Source: Megascapheus bottae (taxonomy: Eukaryota; Chordata; Mammalia; Rodentia; Geomyidae). From it: DNA of 64,000 bases. The stretch is from positions 736,861-800,860 of the forward strand of contig JANJXV010000189.1 in the NCBI GenBank assembly GCA_024803745.1. The letters are read 5' to 3'. Shown here piece by piece: positions 33,000-43,436 of this stretch (the stretch's first letter is position 1; the number at the start of each line of letters is the position of its first letter). Made by a program: the position numbers and the translations under genes. The notes beneath the pieces are model-generated. The model did no database searches, was not told where the DNA came from, and was given only the letters and a program-made list of their open reading frames with translations.

Positions 33000-33115
33000 C
33001 GTTAATTAGTGTCTCACAGCTTTCCTGTCCTTGCTAGTTTTGAATCAAGATTCTCAGATCCCAGTCTCCTAAGTAACTGGGATTAGTAGCGTGAGCCACT
33101 GGCACCAAGCTTGAG
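32885..33115 (-). repeat. SINE B1-Geo
   Basis: Contains the (GT)n noted separately. Confidence 0.78.
32960..32994 (+). repeat. (GT)n within a B1-Geo SINE
   Basis: About 17 units in the SINE's middle, where an A-rich linker is expected. Confidence 0.95.
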
Positions 33116-33127
33116 GAATCGGGTTAT

Positions 33128-33545
33128 TTTTTGGGGGGGAGAAGGGGATTATGAGCTTTGAACTCAGGGCTTGGGTACTGTCCCTGAGATCTGCTCAAGG
33201 CTAGAGCTCTATCACTTTGAGCCCCAGCTCTACTTACAATTTTTGAATGGTTAATTGGAGATAAGAGTGTCATGGAGGGGTGGAAGTTTTTGTTTTGTTT
33301 TGTTTTTGTTTTGTTTTTTGTGTGGATCATGGAGCTTGTACTTAGCCTGGGAACTGTCCCTGAGCTCTTCAGCTCAAGGCTCCCGCCCTACCCTTGAGCC
33401 AAGCCCCACTTCCTGTTTTTCTAGAGGTTAATTGGAGATAAGAGTCTCAGGTCCTTTTGTGCCCAGGCTAGCTTTGAACCTTGATCCTCAGATCTCAGCC
33501 TCCTGGGTAGCTAGGATTACAGACGTGAGCCACCTCACCCAGCTA
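33128..33545 (-). repeat. Two nested B1-Geo SINEs
   Basis: A Geo half (33128-33278) followed by a full B1-Geo (33310-33545). Confidence 0.85.
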
Positions 33546-33639
33546 CTTTGAAAGTCTTTTAAGCATCTGTGTATTTCAATTGTCTTTTAATAAGCAATGC
33601 ATGTCCAACCACGTTGAAATGCTTGTTATTTTCACTGAA

Positions 33640-33830
33640 TTTTTTTTTCTTGCCAGTCCTGGGGCCTGGGCACTGTCCCTGAGCTTCTTTTGAACAAAGC
33701 TAGCACTCTACTACTTGAGCCAGAGCATTAATTTTGGCTTTTTCTGTTTATATGATACTGAGAAATCAAACCTCGGGCTTCATGGGTGCTAGGCAAGCAC
33801 TCTACCACTAAACTACATTCCCAACCCCTT
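33640..33830 (-). repeat. SINE IDL-Geo
   Basis: Diverged ID half. Confidence 0.88.
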
Positions 33831-33869
33831 CACTGGAAAATTTCTTGGCTGTGTCTACTGAGTTGATGT

Positions 33870-33990
33870 CTGTCTTGAGAGCTGAATTTGCTGTTTGCCT
33901 GCCTGGTCTTGAATTCCTGGCCTTGTGACCTCCTGCCTCAGCCTTCCAAGTAGTTGAAACTACAGGTTACATATGGCTAGCTCCACTGAC
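33870..33990 (-). repeat. B1-like monomer, older type
   Basis: GGTCTTGAATTCCTGGCCTTGTGACCTCCTGCCTCAGCC. Confidence 0.65.
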
Positions 33991-34044
33991 TCTTGACCAA
34001 GGCAACATGCTCCAGAGTGCTGTGTTATTTTTATTTGGTTTGAG

Positions 34045-34130
34045 TTTTTGTCCTGGAATTGGAATTCAAGGCCTCCTACATGCCTGGCAGATGCTCTGCC
34101 ATGGTATGTTATATAGCCATATAGACATAT
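34045..34130 (-). repeat. Old ID-like fragment
   Basis: GGCCTCCTACATGCCTGGCAGATGCTCTGCC. Confidence 0.5.
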
Positions 34131-34264
34131 TCATTTTTAGTTTATTTACAGTGGGAAAATGAAAGGAATCTCTAGGGACGTTTGGCATTTGCATTTTCTG
34201 TTACCCAAAAGTAATTTGATTTGGTTTCTCAGCTAGATGTTCAATAAATTTACTTTGGATGGGT

Positions 34265-34500
34265 TTCAATAGAATTTTTATTAGCATACATGAGTTATAC
34301 AGGGAGAGAATTTCCTTGTTACATTTCTACACATTTACTATCTATTCCGATCAAACTCTCCCTCTATCACTCTCTCCCTTTCCCCTTTCCTAAACAACTT
34401 CAACAAATTTCATTGTTTTGTGTTCACAATTGCAAATAATTCCCTTCGACTGTATCCTTGCTTTCAATAGTTTTCTGTAACTACTTTAAGGTCTGAAAAA
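34265..34500 (-). mobile_element. LINE-like 3' fragment, older
   Basis: TTTTATTAGCATACATGAGTTATACAGGG followed by pyrimidine-rich CCCTTTCCCC, as in related copies; also similar to 4545-4690. Confidence 0.4.
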
Positions 34501-34924
34501 AAACCTTTTTGACATAACCCTTATTTATTTTATTGGCTGATAATAGTTATACATTATTATATCTCCATGTTTATAATCCATTCTATTTATTTTATCCTAT
34601 CACACTCCTCAAGATAACTATGTTTAAAAAAAAAAAACCTAAAATAGTAAAAACACAAAGTTAGAAAGGCATAGTTTTCTTTTGGCCTACGTCTCCAGTT
34701 TGTCTCTGTATGGTACTGTTGGATCTTGTTGTTTGACATTTTGTTAATTATGGGGCTTTATTGTTGCATTCATACTGGCTTTTTAGATAAAACAAAATAT
34801 TACTCATCTGATTATTCCTTTATAAATTCTTCCTCCGAGGATATCTTACTCATCAGCACAGAGGAAAGCACAAAAGTGGGGGGACATCAAGAGTAAAAGA
34901 ATATGTGAGATCAATAAATAGCAG

Positions 34925-35038
34925 AGTAGCCAGATATGGTGGTACACAACTGTAGTCCCAGCACTGAGAAAGCTAAGAGAGAATGATCGCAAATTCGAAA
35001 TCAGCCTGGGCTATAAAGCCTATCAAAAAGGCATACAG
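34925..35038 (+). repeat. B1 monomer
   Basis: TGGTGGTACACAACTGTAGTCCCAGCACTGAG, close to standard rodent B1. Confidence 0.8.
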
Positions 35039-35124
35039 GTATGCCCAGGAGAGCCGAACGTTCCTGGTCTCCCTGAAAAAAGGGTCACTCCTTTTTGCCA
35101 TTGTTCTGTTTTCTTTTCTGCTTT

Positions 35125-35320
35125 TTTTTTTTCTTTTCGCCAGTTCTGAGGCTTGAACTCAGGACCTGGGTGCCCATCTCTGAGCTTCTTTTGCTCAAGG
35201 CATTCTATCACTTGAGCCACAGTGCCACTTCCAGCTTTTTAGATTTACATGGTACTGAGGAATTGACCCTAGGGCTTCATGCTAGGCAAGCACTCTATCA
35301 CTAAGTCACATTCCCAGCCC
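35125..35320 (-). repeat. SINE IDL-Geo
   Basis: Flanked by CCATTG / CCATTGCTCTGTTTTC, possible TSD with 35098. Confidence 0.88.
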
Positions 35321-35465
35321 ATTGCTCTGTTTTCAAACACGTTGCCTGCACACTTTGGGGAACTTTAGGGATTGCATGTGTACAGAAAGCACAGAAATAA
35401 GACTCTGATACCACACATATGTCCCTATAAGAATGACAGTCCTGTGACAAGAATGAGCACCATCA

Positions 35466-35652
35466 GGGGCCGGAGTTTGGCCTGGTGGTAGAGTACTTGC
35501 CTAGCATGCACGAAGACCCGATTCCATTCCTTGGTACCACATACATAGAAAAAGCCTGAAGTGGTGCTGTGGCTCAAGTGATAGAGCCCTTGAGAAGGGC
35601 CAAGGCTAGTGCTTAGGCCCTGAATGCAAGTCCCAGGACTGGCAAAAAATAA
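35466..35652 (+). repeat. SINE IDL-Geo with TSD
   Basis: AGAATGAGCACCATCA / AGAATAAGCACCATCA at about 35449 and 35653. Confidence 0.93.
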
Positions 35653-35669
35653 AGAATAAGCACCATCAT

Positions 35670-36381
35670 TGGCTAAAGCTGTAAAACAATAGGACCTTAT
35701 ATACAAAACTTGTGTTCCAAGCCCTCTGTGTATGCCACAGTATTTCAAACCATGGAGCAGAGGGACTGTGTACCTTTCGTGGTCGTGGCCATTCTTAAGC
35801 CTGTCTTTACAGATAGTAGAAGGAACAGAGAGTGCTAGCAGTTCCTGTCTTTGTTTGGGGTCAGTTATAGGAGCAGCCTTCCCCAAATCCCTTTTATATC
35901 CAGTCTAACCAGAACTGGCTATTGATGGAGAGAGCACATGACACTATTCCAAGATGGGACTTCTGGTGCTATAATTTGGAATTGGTATTCCTTTATACTG
36001 TTCTGCTATTCATGTATTTTAGACAGAGTATCTGCCTCCATATTCCAGAAGCACTTGTAGACCAAAGCTTTAGTCCTAGAAATCCTGTCATCAATCCATG
36101 TGGGAGGAGGCGTGAGGGGGCAGTCCAGGATGCCACCTCGGAGAAGGGGGAGGTAACTGTCTCTAGGTTGTGCTAGTTAGCTAGGTAACACAGGTACTGG
36201 GTGAAGACTTAACCAGGAGCGGGGAGAGAGAATCCATGTGCAGATTCCCACTTGAGGCTTGACTGCTGCCTTTCCTCAATATCTCTGCCCCATTGTCACA
36301 GAGGTATAATTGTCAAGCCATTTTAGGTTCACCCAGCTTCTGTTTAGCTAAGTCTTACAACTTCTCTGCTCTGGGCAAGCC

Positions 36382-36383
<2 letters not shown>
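35670..36383. other. No feature recognised
   Basis: Part of a 153-codon minus frame lies here, but the rest of that frame is SINE. Confidence 0.4.
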
Positions 36384-36419
<36 letters not shown>

Positions 36420-36428
36420 GTATATATA
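36384..36428 (+). repeat. (AT)n
   Basis: TATATA run with two TATG interruptions. Confidence 0.95.
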
Positions 36429-36829
36429 CTGAGCCAGTGGGCCCACCGGTTTGCTTTTCCAACTTGACTGGACAACTTTTTGCATTTTGTAATCCAGCAT
36501 TTCTGCTGGATTCCCCCATACTTCTACAGGCATCCTTTTAGATCCATCCTGTTCTTATCAGTTTTTAGGGAAGCAGGTCACTCTGCATGCCATTAGGCCA
36601 GTATGCTAGACTGAATAATTTTGGCCAAAGGTGGAGGCAAGTATTACTTGAACAAGCATGGGGCAGGTACATGTGTGTCTGTGTATCCCAGGGAGTTAAC
36701 CCACCTTAGAAAATAGAACAAAAGGGGTCCATTATCAAGTCCTATGACCTTCTTGGCAACAACATATTGGGCATACGCCTGGACTAAAGACTCAGAGCTT
36801 TACATGATGTACAAAGGTGAATTCATTTT

Positions 36830-36962
36830 TTTGCGCTGGCTTCCTTAAATAGTCTGGTGGCTTTTTCTGCCCTAGCTTTGAAGCTCTCCTGCAGGTCTTC
36901 ACACACTGAGTTAGCCAAGACTGCAGGCATGAACCACTGGCACCTGGCCACAATAGAGTTGG
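36830..36962 (-). repeat. B1-like SINE, diverged
   Basis: Ends GACTGCAGGCATGAACCACTGGCACCTGGCC. Confidence 0.6.
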
Positions 36963-37331
36963 AAGCTGTTGAAAGGTCCTGTCACCAGGGAAATATGGTA
37001 AGTTTTTCTTAGAAGCTTATGAATTAGGTAACCAAAAGTTAGCATGAGACTGTATCAAACAAAAATAAATAAAAAAGAAATCATTGCTTTTTATTATTTT
37101 TATTTTTTAATATTATGATTATAAAAGACAAAAAATCAAATTGTGAATTACTAGAGCTACTGTAAATTAGAACTGTATAATAACAGCTAAGAGTATTATT
37201 TAGGTAAAAGTATACAACAAAAGAAACTCATCTCCAAAATATAAAATAGAAAGGATAATTTTTTAAGGTAGAAATGGGTGAAATCAGAATCTACAGAATC
37301 AAGATACAATTAACTAGATTAACACAGTTGG
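36963..37331. other. Presumed 3' flank of the homeobox gene
   Basis: AT-rich, with two overlapping AATAAA-type signals on the minus strand at 37086-37106. Confidence 0.35.
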
Positions 37332-37540
37332 ATTTTTTTTTTTTTTTGCCAGTTGTTGGGCTTGAACTCAGGGCCTGGGCACTGTCTCTGAGCTTCTTTT
37401 GCTCAAGGCTAGTACTCTACTGCTTGAGTCACAACACTACTTCTGGCTTTTTCTGTGTAAGTGGTACGAGGAATTGAACCCAGGTCTTTGTGCATGCTAG
37501 GCAAGCACTCTTACCACCAGGCCAAACTCTCAGCCCTTCC
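37332..37540 (-). repeat. SINE IDL-Geo
   Basis: Just downstream of the homeobox gene's stop codon, in its presumed 3' UTR. Confidence 0.92.
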
Positions 37541-37715
37541 CTAACCTTTTCTTACTCTTAAGGAAAACTCCAAGGTCTTCTGCTTGCTTTATGTCCTTTG
37601 CATTTCTACACTGGCATCATCATTTCCTTAAAATTAAAAAAGAAAATTATCACAAATCCTTTCTATGCAACAGCTGATCATACCTCAGCCTCCCAGTGGC
37701 AGCTGAGTGGTTCGA

Positions 37716-38456
37716 TCAGTGGTAGTAGCCTGACATGCAGCGCTCATGTGGCTCCTGCTGCAGGCTAAGTGCTCTGGGATATCCCGTATATGAGGAGAAA
37801 CACGGTTCCTGACACTCAGCAGGCTCTGTTGGCATCTCTAATGGCCATTGCAGAGTGGGAGACTCTGACTCAGGCCGGAACAGCTGGGAAGGGGATGGTT
37901 CTGGCTGCTCCCAGGTCTCTGGATGCCCAAGTGCCACCTCTGGCTTCACAGCTGGCAGAGGTGGTGTCCAGTCCCACAATAACTGCAGTTCCTTAGAGGA
38001 AGGATGTTGCCCTGATCCCTGCAAGGCTGGGTTCCCATGCAGAAACAGCGCAGATGTCTCCAGACAAACTTGAGTCCCAGCATTCTTAGCTTCCAGATGT
38101 GGGAAGGGCCTTTGGAGAGCAGGTGGAAACTCAGGTGGACCCCAGGAGGGAAAGTAGAAATCTCTCGAAGACTGTCCTGGCATGCTGGCTGGAGTCCCCA
38201 AGTAAGGATCACCCGTGCTAAGACCCAAGACACCAGTGTGGCCCCAGAAGGTCGCTTGATCTTGATGGGAAGCATGTTCTGACTTACAGGAGAAGTAACT
38301 GTTCTTCCTCTGGGGTTTCGGAAGGCCAAAACAGTTCAGGGCAAATCCTCCAGGCCATTCTAGGTCTGGGATGGAGACCTGTGCCCAGTGCACTTTTTTA
38401 TTAAGGTTGGTCTGGTTTTTCTTTGCTATCCTAGCTCTCCGGTTCTGAAACCACAC
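37716..38456 (-). CDS. DUX-like homeobox gene, coding exon 3 (homeodomain 47-60 and C-terminal tail)
   Basis: After acceptor CCAG the exon opens with GTG-TGG-TTT-CAG-AAC, that is V47-W48-F49-Q50-N51 of recognition helix 3. It continues for 246 codons to TGA at 37718-37716. The tail shows no zinc finger, second homeodomain or transmembrane segment. AATAAA-type signals on the minus strand lie only about 620 bp beyond the stop (37086-37106), so the 3' UTR probably runs through the SINE at 37335-37540. Confidence 0.85.
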   Translation of the reverse strand: MWFQNRRARIAKKNQTNLNKKVHWAQVSIPDLEWPGGFALNCFGLPKPQRKNSYFSCKSEHASHQDQATFWGHTGVLGLSTGDPYLGTPASMPGQSSRDFYFPSWGPPEFPPALQRPFPHLEAKNAGTQVCLETSALFLHGNPALQGSGQHPSSKELQLLWDWTPPLPAVKPEVALGHPETWEQPEPSPSQLFRPESESPTLQWPLEMPTEPAECQEPCFSSYTGYPRALSLQQEPHERCMSGYYH

Positions 38457-38788
38457 CTGGAAGGGTATGAGGGAGAGATGGAGAGAAGGAAAAGAAGAGT
38501 AGAAAAAAATATCTGATTAAATTCATTTGCAAAAATATCATCAACAAGTAGCCTGTGATAGATGGTAAGAGTTAAATGGTAGCCAAAATAGGATTTCAGG
38601 CTGAGAATGTGGCTTAGTGGTAGAGTGCTTACCTAGCATGCATGGATCCCTGAATTCAATTTTTCAGTACCACATACACAGAAAAATCCAGAAGTGGTGC
38701 TGTAGCTCAAGTGATAGAGTGCTTAGCCTTGAGCAGAAGAAGCTCAGGGATAGTCCCCAGACCCTAAGTTCAAGCCCCAGGGCTCACA

Positions 38789-38820
<32 letters not shown>

Positions 38821-41558
38821 GAATGGCAGCTCAGCCACAGGGGAGCAGCAGGCCTTTGCAACATCCTTACAGGAGATCCGTACTACTTTTCCAGTTTTGT
38901 TTTATTTTCCGCTTTTGTTTGGGGCTTTGGTACCAGTATAGAGACTTGAACTCACAGCCTCGCACTCTTGAGGAGGTTGCTCAAGGCTAGCACTTTACCA
39001 TGTGAATCACCAAGACCTATCCTTTCCTTGTTTTTTAAACATACACACATCCTTTCCATTGCTTTCTTCCAACTCATGATTGAGGCAATAAGGATGGATG
39101 GATTGACAGACAGACAGATAAATTGGAAAAGGAAGCCTGGGAAACAGCAGCCAGGGATTCAGAGACAAGTATTTTATTAATGAATAGCTTCATTAAAGGC
39201 ACAGAAGCTCTACTTTCGTCTTAAACCCTTATTCTCCTTCATAAACTCTAATATTTAGTAAAAGAGAGGGAGAGAGAGAGAATTATAAATAAAGCTGGAC
39301 ATTGGTGGCTCCTGCCTGTAATTCTAACTACTCAAGGGAGTGAGATATGAGAATTACGATTTGATGTTGGCACAAAAGTCCATAAGACTCTTTACTCCAA
39401 TTAACCACCAAAAATGCCAGAAGTGGCTCAAATGGCAGAACACTAGCTTTGGGCAAAAAAGCTCAAAGACAGCACCCAGGCCCTGAGTTCAAACCCCAGT
39501 GCCAACACTAAAATAAAATAAAAATAGGCAAAAGGACATCTCTGCTCCTGCCTCCTTCTTTGCCCAAAATAATATGCTTTGGAAACTGCACAGGAATATC
39601 TTAATGAAAGCAATTTACATTGAAGAAAACAAACACTTGGAAAAATGACTCCCTGTGACACAAATATTGTTTCCAGTTCTATCTCAAGGATGGAAATCTG
39701 TCTTGAAAGACGCCCATCCTAGCACCCATCCTTTGTTTGAAGGGATGGCCAGACATCAATAACCCAATTTTAGTGAAGAGGCTAACCTTGAGATCTCTGG
39801 GCCCCATCGACAAAACAGTATTGTTGCAACCGTTGATTAAATGGTATTCTCAGGTGAGTTGGAGTACAATCCTAGCCTATTTTTTCCACCATAAATACCC
39901 ATGATGCTCAAGTGCTTCCAGCAGCAATTACAGATGTTCTGATATCCAGGTCTGAGCAGGGTTGTTATCCTTCCTCAAATTCTTTTCTACAACAACATCA
40001 ATATAAAGTACCCAAGAATTGGTAGAGGCCTTGTAAGTACTTAACACTCACCCATCCAGTAATAAGGACTAACAAGAGGAAGCCCCATCCAAAACCTCAT
40101 AGCATGCCCCCTACCTGCCCCAGCTTCCCAAGACAAAGGATGCCTGCCATCAGGACACAGGAATTCTGTACAGGAGGTGCTACCTGATTAGTCCTAGCAA
40201 TGAGCCATCTTGCTGGTGTCATTTCCACAATATTTGACAAACTTTTTCTTGCCTCTTTCCTGTCTGACCCTTACTGGAGGCTTTGATTCTCCTCAGGCAG
40301 CTAAACAACATTCAAGGCTCCCTCTACCTGATCTTTGCTTAGAAAGGAATCTTAGGTTGGGTGCTTGTGGCTCAGTTTGTTCCCAATAATCTTAGCCAGA
40401 AGGCTGAGATTCAAGGACTTCATGTCAAAGCCTGCCTGGGCTTAAGAGTGTGTGAGAGACTTTATCTCCAAAATACTAAGCAAAAACCTATGCTCAACTA
40501 GTAGACTTGCAGTTTAGCAAGCAAGCTGAATAACCTTAGGGGATCAGAGCACAAACTCCAGCATAAACAACAAAGGGGAGGGAGAGGGGAGGGGAGGGAG
40601 GATGGAGAGGGGAGTGGGCAAAAAACAAAAAATCTGGATTTGAGAGTATGACTTCTGGGTAGAAGCCTTATCAGAAGGCTTAAAGTTCCGTTTTTTGTTG
40701 CCACCTTTACAAAAGAAATCAAATCTTTGGCTACAGATTACCAAATAAAGCCTAATTCTTTACCAAAGCACTCCCGACAGGGTAAACCCTTTGTGCCTGG
40801 ACCCACCCTAGCCCCAGGCTGGCTAACAGCCCCAGCAACTAAATTTCTGCTCTCCCCTCAAGACTTCAGCCAGAATCATCAAAACTTCTTCAACAGCAAA
40901 CTCTACTAGCCTTTTGGATCAAATTACTTGTTTCTTAATTGCTCTCTGGAAGAGCTCTTGAGACACAGTAATTAATATTCAGTATCTGACTACACAAACT
41001 TCAAAGTTTCACACATTGCTCTACCTTGTTCCAGAACAAAAAGTTGTCGGCTTGAGTCATCTATCCAATTACACCTTAGTCAAGAACTAATCCTTGAAGA
41101 AAACTGTGACAACAAACTGCCAGGTAATTAAGGAATTACCTACCCCTAAGGCCAGCTAATAAAGAGCAGACAGCACTTAAGACTACCAATCCTCAGGGCT
41201 ATCTCATTTTGGACATCCAGATTCACTACAAACTTTGGGTTTGAGAGAAAAGATAAGGAATTTGGATTACCCAAAATCAAAGGCTCCACCTTGCCTTTGG
41301 GGACATCTGTCACAATAACACTGGGTACTCTCCTTAACCTTTTCCTTGTGGGAATGAAGAGGGAGGGACAGATTCAGGTAACTGCCTTAAGGCTGAGATG
41401 AGAGAACCAAATTCTATCAGGAGGTCCCTAAGGAACCCTGACAAGACTATTCTCCTGGCTCAGGATATGTTGCTCAGTGATTGCACATTCTCCTTGCTTA
41501 CATGAAGGTCTTGGGCTCAATTTCCCTGAGGGAAAAACAAGGAAGAAAAGAAGGGGGG

Positions 41559-41623
<65 letters not shown>

Positions 41624-42703
41624 AAAATGGTTCTTAGAACATTCATGTATAAATTGATGTATAAATTGCCTTTTCTCTTCCCAGTCTCTCAGTGGATGTT
41701 TATAGAAGCTGTCTGAAGTGGAGCAAAAAAAAAAAAAATAGCTGGGTTTAGCTGGGTGCTGGTGGTTCATGCCTGTAATCCTAGCTATTCAGGAGGCTGA
41801 GATTTGAGGATCAAGGTCAAAAGCCAAGGGCACTAAAGTCTGTAAGTTATTTATCTTCAATTAACCACCAGAAAATCAAAAGTGATGCTGTGGCTTAAGT
41901 GATAGAGCTTTAAGCTGAAAAGCTCAGAGACAGTATCCAGGCCCAGAGTTCAAGCCCCAAGACCGACTTAAAAAAAAAAAAAGCTGGGTTTATAGGATAC
42001 CTGGATTCGAGACTTAGGAATCTGAGTCAGCTCGGCCAGTTCTTCTCTCTTGCTGAAATCAGGATATCGGTTATTTTCAAAGGCCTCAATCAGCACGTTG
42101 TACTGATCTTTGTTAAATTTGGTCCTCATGCGTCTCCTGCCTTGTTGAGGTCCTGGGGCAGCTTGGTGTCCTGGGAGAAGAGAAAGAGCATTCAGAGAGT
42201 CCTAGAGCCTACGAGTGACTTCAAATGGGATCTTTCCAGCCTCTAGTTCAGGCAGAGTAGAACCCCACCAGTCTCCCAACCAGAAGGGATTTTCTGGGCA
42301 GAAAACCCAGGCCACTGAGCCAGGGTCTTATCAACCCTAGTGCCTATGGGTTCTGGTGTTTCAGAATTTAAAAAAAAAATAGACTCAGAACGGAGGCACA
42401 GGGCCTTCCCTCGGTTTCCAGCTCGAGGTTCGGTCAGCATGAGTTCTCTTGTTTTGGCTTTTTTTTTTTTTTTTGGCTAGGGCTTGAACTCAGGGCCCTG
42501 TGCTCTTACTTGACTTTTCTGCTCAACTCTGGCATTCTATCCCTTGAGCCACAGCTCCATTTCTGACTTTTTTGCTAGTTAATTGGAGATAAGAGCCTAT
42601 TGACTTTGTCTATGTAGGTTGGTTTTGGACGAGTCTCCTCAGATCTCAGCCTCCTGTATAGGTAGGATTATAGGCATGAGCCACTGGAAGCTAGCAGTTT
42701 AGT

Positions 42704-42785
<82 letters not shown>

Positions 42786-43336
42786 TCTTTTGCCCTTACT
42801 CAAATTTGAACCAAGTGTTTCACTCTTGTTTAGCTTGCTCTCAGTGCAGACACTCCACCCTTTGAGTCATCCCCACCCCCACCCCACCAAACCAGAATGC
42901 AATTTCTTTTTATAGTGCTAGAGGGTGAACTCTGAGCTGTGAAAATAGGAAAAAAATACAAGACCCAAGTCAAGGTCCAAGTTGAATCCTTCCATCTCCC
43001 TCCAGAGCTCCCGGGAAGAATGCTCTACCCTGGAAGCTCTTTCCACTTCTCAAAAAAACTACCATGTAGGCCACCTTCCATCTCCCAAACTCCTCCAGGG
43101 TGTCTTAACTTGGTTTTCCTCCCTTTTCTAGCTACCACTGGGAAGGTGGCCTGTTGGATTTAAGGCAACTCCATCAGCAGGGTTCTACTCTCCACAATCC
43201 ACAAGCTATCACTGAACAGACTGGTCCTAGGTTCCCAGGCTCTGACCTGGAACCCCACAAACCCTAGGAAGGGAAGAAACTCACGGTTGGAAACCATGGC
43301 CTGCTTGGGTGGTATTGTCGCCTGAGAGTTCTTCAT
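37716..43336 (-). CDS. Single-homeodomain DUX-like (PRD-class) homeobox gene, 3 exons
   Basis: Joining 43336-43285, 42170-42001 and 38456-37716 gives one open frame of 320 codons plus stop. Intron phases are 1 and 0 and all introns are GT...AG. Residues 29-88 form a full homeodomain: arm R5-T6-K7-F8, L16, F20, Y25-P26, I40, W48-F49-Q50-N51 and R53-A54-R55, with no insertion. The intron at homeodomain position 46/47 is typical of PRD-class genes. The pattern REELA..T.IP.SRIQVWFQNRRAR matches DUX homeodomains best. The 232-residue tail is rich in Pro, Ser, Gln and Glu, with no second homeodomain, and ends in GYYH. DUX proteins are nuclear DNA-binding regulators, some active at zygotic genome activation; that role here is inference. 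I chose the start at 43336 because the upstream in-frame ATG (43432) lies before the TATA box. Alternatives: a reduced DUXA/DUXB/Duxbl relative, or a CRX-derived ETCHbox gene (less likely, given Q50). Confidence 0.82.
38600..38808 (+). repeat. SINE IDL-Geo in homeobox-gene intron 2
   Basis: Full dimer; long A tail. Confidence 0.92.
38925..39020 (-). repeat. Geo fragment
   Basis: TTGCTCAAGGCTAGCACTTTACC. Confidence 0.6.
39293..39525 (+). repeat. SINE B1-Geo in homeobox-gene intron 2
   Basis: GGCTCCTGCCTGTAATTCTAAC; (AAAAT)n tail. Confidence 0.85.
39526..41550. other. Intron 2 sequence of the homeobox gene, low in SINEs
   Basis: Apart from the SINE at 40352 and a GGGA-rich patch at 40570-40610, no element is recognised. 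40740-41330 has a protein-like composition without a long frame; a decayed ERV cannot be excluded. Confidence 0.35.
40352..40500 (+). repeat. B1-like SINE, Geo half mostly missing
   Basis: GCTTGTGGCTCAGTTTGTTCCCAATAATC. Confidence 0.65.
41560..41620 (+). repeat. (GA)n in intron 2 of the homeobox gene
   Basis: About 30 units. Confidence 0.97.
41745..41985 (+). repeat. SINE B1-Geo next to homeobox exon 2
   Basis: Its tail ends about 20 bp before the exon 2 donor. Confidence 0.9.
42001..42170 (-). CDS. DUX-like homeobox gene, coding exon 2 (homeodomain 1-46)
   Basis: 170 bp after a pyrimidine-rich acceptor (CTTCTCCCAG). It encodes an 11-residue linker and homeodomain residues 1-46, including helix 1 (DQYNVLIEAFENN) and helix 2 (SKREELAELTQ). 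The donor reads GTATCC, weaker than consensus after position +3. Confidence 0.85.
42462..42700 (-). repeat. SINE B1-Geo in homeobox-gene intron 1
   Basis: CTCCTGTATAGGTAGGATTATAGGC. Confidence 0.85.
42706..42783 (+). repeat. (CT)n(CA)n compound microsatellite in intron 1 of the homeobox gene
   Basis: About 20 CT units followed by about 18 CA units. Confidence 0.97.
43285..43336 (-). CDS. DUX-like homeobox gene, coding exon 1
   Basis: Seventeen codons plus one base, beginning MKNSQATIPP. The donor is GTGAGT, a consensus 5' splice site, and the split codon is completed by exon 2. An in-frame upstream extension of 32 codons to an ATG at 43432 is open but crosses the TATA box, so I treat it as non-coding. 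Confidence 0.68.
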
Positions 43337-43410
43337 TTGGGAGTAGAAATGCTTCTCTTCAGGCGGCCTCCTGAAAGGTCTGGAGGTGGGACCCACCCAC
43401 TTAAGCTCTG

Positions 43411-43417
43411 CTTTATA
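43411..43417 (-). promoter_or_regulatory. TATA box of the DUX-like gene
   Basis: TATAAAG on the minus strand, 75 bp upstream of the chosen ATG. A start site about 30 bp downstream would leave a 5' UTR of about 50 bases. The surroundings are not CpG-rich, which suits a tightly tissue-restricted promoter (inference). Confidence 0.5.
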
Positions 43418-43436
43418 GTTTCCAGGGCCCACCTTC

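Noticed and set aside
35425..35886. 153-codon minus frame
   Set aside because: Half of it is an antisense IDL-Geo SINE; the rest has no recognisable similarity or splice structure.
38460..42000. Hidden second homeodomain exon in intron 2
   Set aside because: Read on both strands; only SINEs, a GA repeat and sequence without a WFQN-type motif were seen.
37716..43336. Homeobox locus as a processed pseudogene
   Set aside because: It has introns with GT/AG borders, an intact frame across three exons and an upstream TATA box; a retrocopy would lack these.
37716..43336. ETCHbox identity (ARGFX, DPRX, LEUTX, TPRX type)
   Set aside because: Recognition-helix Q50 and the SRIQVWFQNRRAR pattern fit DUX better; kept only as an alternative.
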